A stretch of DNA of 10,296 nt, from assembly GCA_027596945.1 (NCBI GenBank), contig JADGJH010001387.1, positions 1 to 10,296 on the forward strand. The letters are read 5' to 3'. The notes under the pieces were generated by a model. It ran no database searches. It had not been told where the DNA came from and worked only from the letters and a program-made list of their open reading frames with translations. Shown here piece after piece: positions 1 through 7,782 of this stretch. The position numbers and the translations under genes are program-made. Source of the DNA: Physocladia obscura. Its lineage: Eukaryota > Chytridiomycota > Chytridiomycetes > Chytridiales > Chytriomycetaceae. Numbering within the stretch: the stretch's first letter is position 1; each line of letters starts with the position of its first letter.

Positions 1-180
1 ATTTCAAACACCAAACTTCAATCTTAAATGATATAAAAATGGTACAAAAAAGACTTGGCATATATTTATTTTATTAATTTCTCAGTTTTGTGTTTTTTGT
101 GTATCTTCCAGTTATTGGCTCTGCTGGATCAATTTTTCAGGTTACTAATGTGCTGATTTTGGGGTAATAGACTATTTTCG

Positions 181-203
181 TTTATTGGAGCGGGATGTTT
201 ATT
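181..203 (-). terminator. Two candidate polyadenylation signals after the flippase stop codon
   Basis: Downstream of the flippase TAA (251-249), the minus strand carries AATAAA at 203-198 and again at 186-181. These sit about 46 and 63 nt past the stop. Spacing and hexamer are right for polyadenylation signals, but AATAAA also arises by chance in sequence this AT-rich. Confidence 0.45.
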
Positions 204-248
204 GTCTTCTAGTATCACAGAAAACTCACATAAACTGGCTTAAAAAAA

Positions 249-3200
249 TTATTTTGCAGAGGTTTCTGGTGATAGCTTGGATATAACTGACAAGGCAGCA
301 GCAACAGGTTCGTTTTGCATGGATGATTTTTGATTGTTAGAAGAAGGCGAAATTGGAGAAACGACTATATTTCTTCCTGCCGATAACTCTCTTCTGTGTA
401 ATAATGTATAAGTATTTGCGAACCGTGGAGACAAAGGATCAATATTCATATCCATTTTGGAAGTTCGATTTGGTGATGGTGTGATCAAATCCATCATCCC
501 TTCCGCGTGTGAAAAACAATAACCTGTGTTTGGAACTTCTTCTTGAGTTCCCATAAAAATTATCGAGGTCATATTTGTATTGATCCTCAATGCTTCACGT
601 TTCGGGATTGCAGGTGTTTGCAAATTTTTTTGCGACTGATTCTTTCCCAAATCGATCATATTTATCCATTCTAGATCTCCGTGATTTCTGAGAACAGTTT
701 CAGATTGCTGGCGTCGAATTGGGAACGATAAGAAGCCATCTGGACTTTTAATTTTGTAGTTTTCGAGTTCAGTCAATGAACGACGAATCAGATTTTCTGC
801 GCCAGCACCATTACCACTTTCTGATTTCAATTCAGTAACATATCCAGGAATCGAGCTGATCGAAGAAACTGGAATGTTGAAATTTAGTTTATGGGCAAGC
901 CTTTCAGTTTCGTCATGAACTATTACAGATTTTCCAGTACCGCTAACAGCTGCTCGTTCTGAAAGCAAGACTACTGAAAGCTCAGACTTTGATCGGGACA
1001 GCTGATTTTGGGAGTCCAGTCGCCGAGTTTCAGATTTTCGCGAGATTTGAAAAGCATTGTCAGAATTCACAGTTTTCAAGGGGGGTAGATGTTGAAGAAT
1101 TGCGTAGTTTGGAAGTATTTCTTGGTTCTCCAAACTGAGCCTGTTACGTTCAGAGCTCAAAATTTGCTGTTTATCTACAGCTGCAACAGTATTAGTAACA
1201 ACAGCCACAGCGGCGTCACTAGAAGGCTCTTCCAAATCAACATTTAAGACATTTCCCACTTTCCATTTATATTTTTGTATTTCTTGAAGGATATCAGTAT
1301 CACTTGGAGCCAGATATTGCTGGGCAAATTTAAAAACAATTCGTGGCATCAAACAAACTATCACACCGATCACAATAGAAAGATAGAAATGCGCCTCACT
1401 ATAAAGCGTTTGAAATTGGCCATATGGTGGACTTGCAAATGTGGCAGTATAGATCAAAACGTAAATAAGCCAAATTAGATAAGACACAACCAGTCCAAAA
1501 ACAGTTTGCGAAGTCCAATTTGTGGTGTTGATAACAGCATGCGCATTTACGCAGATAATGCAAATATACGCCATGATCGCGCCCATACAGTCATGATCTC
1601 CTCCATAACCGCTATTATTTGGAACAGAATCATTATAGATTCCGCAAACGAAATAATACGTAATTACAGATTGCCAAAGTGCGTCAATCATATATATCCA
1701 ATATCGTTCAAGATTGAAAACTTGCTGTTTCATACCTTTTCTATAGATTTCTGGAACAATCATGCTTATTTCGCAATTCAAGTCTTGTTCGAAAAATCCA
1801 ATGAACCTTTTTATTAATAAAAATATTAGTGAAAGAGTTCAAAAATTGCATTATACATTGACACATACATTGTCGGAAATAAAGTGAAAAAAGTGTTAAA
1901 AAACATGCTATATTGAAAATCTGTTATAATATCTGCCGAAAATCTATGAAATCCTGGTAAAGAAGAGAAAAAACACATCCTTTTAAATTTTCACTCACCC
2001 GCAGTCAAACTGATACCAAAGCAGCAAAAACAACCAAACCCCGTTTTTGTAAAAATAGTTAAAGATAATTTCTGCAGTTCGTACATATCCCCAACGTCCA
2101 TGAACTAATAAGAGCTTCTTCAAAAATCTGAACTGACTAATGGCGTAGTCACTCGCCATCACAGCTTGCATTCCTTCTTTTCCACTGATTCCAATACCAA
2201 TATCAGCTTCTTGGATCATACTCACGTCGTTTGCACCGTCTCCAATCGCTAAACACATTGCTGGATATTTACACAAAAAATTAAATTAAAGTAACAGTCC
2301 AAAAAAATAAACAGTTAAAATTTACCTCCCAGACCTTTTCGAACCAATGAAACAACTCGGGCTTTCTGAAGGGGCGATACCCTACAACAAATTACTGCTT
2401 GGCATCTGCAACCAATCTCCAATAGCATTGGTCTGCAAGTCACATTCAAAGCAAATTTCAAGCTCGTCCCGTCAATTACAAGCGCACATTTCTCTTGTCT
2501 GATTAAAGTACCGTTTGGATGCCAAAATTTTTCAAGTGCTTCCAACAGTTGAACAAATGTTTCTTTAAGAGATGAGGAGTTGATGACAATGAGAACCATA
2601 TTTTTCTTCAACAAATTTGCGGCGAAACCAATATTGATTGCTGTTTCCATTTTGTCACCCTAGATTCAATAGTTCGATGTCAATCAAAAATAAAATAAAA
2701 CAATTACAAAAATAATTACAATAATGAAGCAAAACCACTCACGGTCAAAACCCAAATCTTAATCCCAGCTTTTGCCAGAGTAGCAATGGTCTCAGGGACA
2801 CCATCTTGCAGCCGATCTTCGATAGCAGTAGCCCCCATCAGCGTTAAATTTTGTTCCACAAGTTCTGCTACAGCATCTATGGTTTTTTCACGATCTTGCA
2901 TCGCGTTTTGTGCCGCCCGGTACTTTTCCACCCATGCTTCGTATTCGTAGTGCGGAAGAACACGATACGCCAGGCACAGTGTGCGTAGACCGTCGTTGGC
3001 GAAGGCTTCGAGATGTTTTAGCGTTGTATCACGAAGAGTTTTGTCAGATGGTATTGTTGCTGGGGCGAGACGTTCGTATATGACACTATCGGCGCCTTTT
3101 ACGAGGAGAATAATTTGGCCTTCCGGGCGTTTGATTATTACGGACATACGTTTTCGGTCGGAATTAAATTCAAGAACATTTAAAATTTTGTATTCCCTTT

Positions 3201-5758
3201 TAAATATTGTTGTTTTTTTTGTTTAATTTTTGAATCTTTTTTATTTTTACATTTTTTCTTACCTCATTTGACCCATCAAATCAACCTCAGCAATGTCATC
3301 AAACCGCTTAAGAAACGCGAATCCCACATCCCGTGCAGCAGCAACAAGTGCGGCTTCATCCGGAGATTGAGCACGATATTCAATATGGTTCGGATTCACG
3401 TTGCCTTCCGGTTTTTCGACTAGAACAGTGTGACAAATTGCAAGCAATGAAAAAAACTCTCTGATCTTCCGACTTTGTTCCCGCTCCAAATCATTTCTGC
3501 CTCCAAAGTCTTCTCCTTTCAAGTGTATTGGCAGCGTTGTGTCGACAAATGACAGATTTTTCGCAAGGTATTTTGTGTCGAAAAGCTGCGCTAGCTGATT
3601 TTTCATGACACTCTCCGCAAATTTTCTGCGTTCTGATTCTTTGGAATCTTTCTCGGATTGAGGTGGTTGCTGTTGCTGTGGCAGTTTTGTAGATGTCGGT
3701 TCTTGTGGATTTCGTCGAGCAATTGCATCCGCTTCGTCCATATCCATAGCAAAAGCTGTCCCGTAAACAACACCATTAATACTGCATTTCCGAAACTCCA
3801 TTGTATTACATGTCAGTGTTCCCGTTTTATCCGAAAAAATATACTCAATCTGCCCCAAATCATCTGGTAAATTCCATGACCGCGGGCTTGCATATTTATC
3901 ACTTTCCGCATCATACATATCTTGGTCCATGCTGATGAACAGCGACTGCACCGTTTTTGATACATCCACGCTAATATAGAGCGATATCGGGACCATATTC
4001 TGGAAAATAATTAAACAGGAGAAAAAAGCCACAAATGCCGCATATATAGGAGTATATTGTCCAATCAACGGGTTGAAAAGCGCGTTTTCATAAATGAATG
4101 TGCCAGTATATACTGAAGAGATCAACGCACATATTAAACACATTCCGCCCAGGAGCCAGAAACTTAGAATCACCAGGGGGTTTAACTGACGATCGATTTT
4201 TGAGCGTTTGGAAGGCGTTATGCCTGAATTTTTCATTATTTTTGTGTCGGCACCTGTGTAGATTACAATTCCAATCACCCATTTCGTGTTTCGGAGCACA
4301 CATCCGCGAAGGAGCATTGATGACATTGTGATAGGGAAAGTTTTGTAATGCGCTTTTGCATCGTGCAATGCGCCGCCGCTGCGATGATGAAGGTGATGGT
4401 TACCAGTGCCACTCAGTTTCGTTAGATCGATGGTAATAACACCGTTGCATGAGAAAAGGTTTGGGCTTGGCAGTTCGCAGTCAATATGGCCAACGATAAA
4501 CTCGCAGTCGCACGGAAACGAAGATATGCCGGAGAGTTGCTGCAGACCCCGGCGTACTTTAAGGTTTGTTTCTCCATCAAGTTGCTTTGTTTCCAAGTAG
4601 CAAGCGTTTTCTGGTTCGCTAGTGGACACAATAAATACATCAGCAGGAATGCTTTCGTCGTTTTGGAGAAAAACGAAGTCGCCCGCGCGCACATCTTCCC
4701 AGTTATTTTGTTGCCAGAAAGGTGCTTCGTTGTGAAATGGTTTTTCTTTTTTTGAAGAGCGAGACTGGTTCCCAAATTCTCCAACTTCTGCTTTCAGAAC
4801 GGAAATAAGGTCGCTTGGCTGGCGCTGGAGGCGTTTGTTGTTTGACGATGAGAGAATATGGTCAGTAATCGGAGGGAAATTCCAGTTGCGTGCATTGGCT
4901 AGTAAATATGTTTTGGCATGATTGACGTTCTCATCAGCTTGGTGTCGACGCCAGTCTTCAATTCCATCCTGCGTTAGTTTTACATCCGGTAAGCATGCGT
5001 TAAAAAATGGAACGAACCTTAATCGCGGTCACCAAGACAATCAGCAGAATCGGAGCTGCCGTCAATATTGTCGAAACAAGTGCAAATGGCGGAAATGCTT
5101 GCAGAACGACAAGGCTCAGAAAGTAAAAATTAGCAATCGAGCGAAATTGTTCAAATAAATTCTTTGGCAAAAATGAAAGTAAGGTGTATTTGCTTGTTCG
5201 CACTTTATTTGAAGCTCCCAAAGCAGATGATTCCACCTCCCCTAAATTCTGACGCTGATGATGGTGATGATGGTGGTGCTGGTGCTGGTGCTGGTGCTGG
5301 CCAGCCGGATCAGGCTGGTCAGACTTCATGCTTGTACTGGCTGGTGCAGCTTGCATTATAGTAGGTAACGATAATGCCCCATTGTTAAATTTTTTTCCAA
5401 CATTTTGAGATTCCAATTCTGCTGACGGTTCAGTATTAATAAGTATGCGTCTTCGAGTTACAGTTTGTTTGTGACCCGTGGTATGAATTTTTGACGGTGA
5501 TACAGATTTTGGCGACTGCTCCTGATGTGGATTTTGAGGTGATTCCACTGAAAATGGCGGCGCGTTAGGAAGGATGTTATCTGTAATGTTATGCGGGCTG
5601 ACGTTCAAGTTGCTGTTGTCGTTATGGATTTGTTCATGACTATGATCCAGCTTGTCGAGACTAAAAACACCAAATGTTAAATTTATAGATTAAATATAAA
5701 AACTTGCTAATGAAGAATACTTCGCGCGTGATCCGAGCCAGTTGTGATGTTGTGACAT
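249..5758 (-). CDS. P4-type ATPase (phospholipid flippase, Dnf1/Dnf2-like), 8 exons, complete
   Basis: Flippases use ATP to move phospholipid from the outer to the cytosolic leaflet of plasma and endosomal membranes, normally with a CDC50/Lem3-type subunit (family knowledge). Exons, in minus-strand order: 5758-5721, 5660-5018, 4968-3263, 3196-2743, 2659-2326, 2260-1999, 1943-1869, 1806-249. All introns are GT..AG and phases agree, giving 5,070 nt and 1,689 aa. Visible in order: M1-M2 about 187-227; actuator DGETN 358-362; M3 about 492-514; M4 about 535-558 with PISL 554-557; phosphorylated Asp607 in DKTGT; nucleotide-domain SPDEAAL and KGAD 829-832; TGDK 947-950; GDGAND 1065-1070; M5-M10 about 1128-1329; then a tail of about 360 residues that looks disordered, with GYCFS at 1599-1603. 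The core resembles fungal Dnf1 more than Drs2, from memory. Oddities are the polyHis N-terminal insert and a 75-nt exon encoding M6. The class is near certain; the first exon is the weakest part, since the start at 5758 rests on one short exon. Confidence 0.93.
1869..1943 (-). other. 75-nt internal exon of the flippase gene (membrane segment M6)
   Basis: This small exon is easily missed because it lies inside a 192-nt gap between longer open frames. It is flanked by an acceptor ending TTCATAG and a donor starting GTATGT. It supplies 24 whole codons plus split codons at both ends. The peptide starts [15 protein letters not shown] and ends in TLFPT. It joins YQFDCG upstream to [10 protein letters not shown] downstream, which restores the loop and sixth membrane helix expected between M5 and M7 in P4-ATPases. 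Without it the protein would lose M6. The flanking introns are 55 nt (1944-1998) and 62 nt (1807-1868). Confidence 0.88.
5255..5299 (-). repeat. Triplet repeat coding a Gln-His / polyHis tract
   Basis: On the minus strand, fifteen consecutive CAG, CAC or CAT codons encode [15 protein letters not shown], residues 134-148 of the flippase. The tract alternates CAG-CAC before becoming a pure His run of mixed CAC/CAT codons, so it is a partly degenerated trinucleotide repeat. It lies in the cytosolic N-terminal region before M1, inside a low-complexity stretch that looks inserted between RRRILIN (82-88) and NKVRTSKYT (from 164). Such tracts tend to vary in length between strains. Confidence 0.9.
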
Positions 5759-5760
5759 TT

Positions 5761-5820
5761 CTGACAATTTCCTTGGACTTCAAAGAAAAGTGGAAAGCTA
5801 GCATAAAAGACTTACTTCAT
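5761..5820 (-). promoter_or_regulatory. Flippase 5' leader: minimal upstream ORF or 5' intron donor
   Basis: Just upstream of the proposed flippase start, the minus strand reads ATGAAGTAAGT from 5820. It can be read two ways. Unspliced, ATG-AAG-TAA is a two-codon upstream ORF that could reduce initiation at 5758. Alternatively AA|GTAAGT is a consensus donor. Joined to an AG at about 5773-5772 (44-nt intron), it would give an in-frame longer N-terminus starting [11 protein letters not shown]; joined to the AG at 5762-5761 it would be only a leader intron and not in frame. The sequence alone does not decide this. Confidence 0.3.
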
Positions 5821-6077
5821 TTAGACTTTTAAATAGAAATTCAAACTTAACTAATGCAGTTGAAAAAAAAATAAATTTCGATGCTGGCTGTAGTTTTTGT
5901 TTTGTTTTTGAAACCATTAAACTTTTGTTATGATTGGTTTTCGTTGCTTTTTCCAAATTTATTAACTGAAGTTTAATCAAACAACTCTCATTCAACGACA
6001 TAGCCCAAGTCCTTTACTTGTTACTTGTCATCAGAAAAATAAAAAAATCACCTATGTTTATCATTAAGGGTGCAAGG

Positions 6078-6098
6078 TACAAGTTATTACAACTTGTA
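6078..6098. repeat. Perfect 8-bp inverted repeat, 5-nt loop
   Basis: TACAAGTT and AACTTGTA flank ATTAC, forming a perfect 8-bp stem. It lies 12 nt before another, longer inverted repeat at 6111-6174. Function unknown; it could be a protein-binding palindrome or part of a small decayed foldback element. Confidence 0.4.
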
Positions 6099-6110
6099 TA
6101 CATGCTCTGA

Positions 6111-6174
6111 CAATACCACCTAGTGGATTATTATTTTGAATAATTTGCTGGTCTGATCATAATAGATGGTATTG
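6111..6174. repeat. 64-bp foldback with nested small stems
   Basis: CAATACCA at 6111-6118 pairs perfectly with TGGTATTG at 6167-6174. Inside are further small palindromes: CCAC/GTGG around 6117-6126, ATTATT/AATAAT around 6127-6144, and TGATCA at 6154-6159. It is branched like a small structured element but is not a tRNA: there is no T-arm consensus and no matching arms. Confidence 0.35.
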
Positions 6175-7551
6175 CCAAAAAGGCTTCCAACTGTTAATTT
6201 ATTTACAAGTCATTGTTGATTCAAAAATGTGGTTCATGAGTTGCACTCATTGATTCGAAAGCAGCAAAATACATGGCATTTTTAATCAGCTGTGTTTTGG
6301 TCAAAACATTCATCAGAATATTCCTAATGAAAATTGTCATTATTTAACAAATTTTCTTGATCAGCTTGTCGACTTTTGACCTAAGTATACATTGCACTGT
6401 CTGACTTGCTACATACAATGAATTGGGACTGACAGATGCAAAAGCATAAATAGCTGAATAATCATAAATGATTGAAGCTGTTGAATTAGAATTGCATGTT
6501 CTGGAATAAACCAGCCTGCCTGAAGAAAGGCAAAACCGGGATTGCTAGCTTGCTAGAGAGTGCATGAAGTCAGATGCTGGGTCTGCTGGCACATGCAGGA
6601 AAAAAAAAATTTGGGCAGACATTTTGACCTCTGCTGGAAATTATTTTTTCCAGCTACACCTTGGTTAGTTTTTTGAGGGAATTCCGTTTGATAAAACAGG
6701 ATAGTAGCAAAAATAGCAGCAAATTTTGTGAATTATTTGAAATACCATATAAACTCTGGCTACACGCTTTGGCAGGAAATTTTATGCTCTGAATTTTGAA
6801 TTTAGTTCTCTTAGAAATTGCTAACATCAAGCACAATGTTGCTCTATTGTTTTATTTTATTTGTTCATTTTCCTGTTTTTTGCAGATGTTCCATCCATGT
6901 AGGCACTGTCAACAATGCTGGTTGATTTCTCATATAGCTGTGGTCAATTATAGTGAAAGATTGTGGCCACTCCTGGCCCTGTATGTCTGCACAGCCACAA
7001 AAAATTGCTGGTGGTGAATTTGATTACACATTTTATTAATCTACTCAAATATCCTGCTCTCTATTGCTCATTTCCAGTTCTCCTTCCTCTTTTTCCATGT
7101 TTTTTGGGTCTATTTCTTAAGTCTTTTTTTTTGCTTTTTGACTTGATATTCTAGTTGTAGTTATCAAATTTGGTAGCTTAGATGCGGGTGAAACTGTCAG
7201 TTAATAAATCTATACTCTTAATTATCATGCTGTTTTTTGACAACTCTTATAGTTAAAAACATAATTGTATGCATGTTCAAATCTCTCAAATACACAACCT
7301 TCAAAAATCCAGGATAATTATTTTCTTACGTGCATTATCAACAAGCTACAGCAATTTAAAATTTTGCCAGATGAAGAACATGCTATCAAAATTATTATTT
7401 TTTGCCAATTTTTTTATCCATTAAAAATATGACATAATATATCTGCCAGAAGTATCAGTATTTTCTAAATCAGTTTCCACTCAAAAAAACTGATGGAATT
7501 CGAAGGATGGCGTAGTCGAACTAAGACCGGCCATATAAATCAAATAGAAAA

Positions 7552-7567
7552 AATTTCTTCGGAAATT
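7552..7567. repeat. Short hairpin with a C(UUCG)G loop
   Basis: AATTTC and GAAATT form a 6-bp stem closing a TTCG loop with a C-G pair, the well-known extra-stable tetraloop if transcribed on the plus strand. It sits about 215 nt upstream of the redoxin start. It may be chance: there is no T-run after it and terminators of this kind are not expected in eukaryotic nuclear genes. Confidence 0.25.
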
Positions 7568-7679
7568 CTCATTTATTTCCATTCACGCATGTGTAGAACA
7601 CAATCATTTTTTCACGTCCGACTGTAAAAGAATATTTCTGTTTGGAACCCTCCCGTGAACAAAACATTTTTTGATACTG

Positions 7680-7729
7680 GTGGCCAAGTAAAGTGGTCAA
7701 TATACTTGTGGCCAAGTGAAGTGGTTAAT
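7680..7729 (+). repeat. Imperfect tandem direct repeat upstream of the redoxin gene
   Basis: Two 22-bp copies, 7680-7701 and 7708-7729, match at 20 of 22 positions with a 28-bp period. Each starts GTGGCCAAGT and carries AAGTGGT and AAT in the second half. They end 53 bp before the redoxin start codon and just before a TATA-like sequence. That position suggests a duplicated promoter element, though a recent local duplication without function is equally possible. Confidence 0.7.
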
Positions 7730-7741
7730 GTGGCGCAGGAA

Positions 7742-7750
7742 GAATATAAA
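7742..7750 (+). promoter_or_regulatory. TATA-like box of the redoxin gene
   Basis: GAATATAAA lies about 33-41 bp upstream of the redoxin ATG, directly after the tandem repeat. If used as a TATA box it would place transcription start only a few bases before the start codon, so the leader would be very short. Its TAA (7747-7749) is also the nearest in-frame stop upstream of the start. Confidence 0.35.
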
Positions 7751-7782
7751 TTGCAATCAGGATTTTTTGCCCAACAATCGAA

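Larger units (their letters stand above)
5759..7679. other. Intergenic region between divergent genes, no gene seen
   Basis: About 1.9 kb of AT-rich DNA separates the start of the flippase gene from the repeat upstream of the redoxin gene. Open frames are short, rich in Phe, Leu, Ile and Lys, and match no family I recognise. I found no convincing tRNA, rRNA, CRISPR or intact transposon. It must contain both promoters. Structures noted separately are hairpins near 6078-6174, a TGCTGG cluster from 6146 to 7011 and a UUCG hairpin at 7552. Confidence 0.7.

Noticed and set aside
112..167. Possible plus-strand terminal exon: acceptor CTTCCAG at 105-111, then a short frame reading IGSAGSIFQVTNVLILG and a stop.
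   Set aside because: Only 17-18 codons, no family match, and it lies in the 3' flank of the flippase gene. A pyrimidine run before AG is common in this AT-rich DNA.
4422..4784. Several open frames of 60-120 codons overlapping the flippase exons on both strands.
   Set aside because: They lie within clearly conserved flippase coding sequence in other frames and show no protein-family features.
5798..6001. Minus-strand frame of 67 codons upstream of the flippase gene.
   Set aside because: Lys, Leu and Phe rich with no recognisable domain; cannot be joined in frame to the flippase by a clear splice pair.
7004..7013. GCTGGTGG, identical to the E. coli Chi sequence.
   Set aside because: Chi has meaning for bacterial RecBCD; the window is eukaryotic, so this is a coincidence.
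6796..7017. Plus-strand frame of 73 codons containing a cysteine-rich bit (HPCRHCQQCW) after a strong-looking TTTTTTGCAG acceptor.
   Set aside because: Composition is otherwise that of random AT-rich DNA, no metal-binding domain pattern continues, and no partner exon is visible.
7508..7519. TGGCGTAGTCGA resembles a pol III A box, suggesting a tRNA or SINE.
   Set aside because: No B box (GGTTCGA-type) follows at a usual distance and no cloverleaf can be drawn around it.
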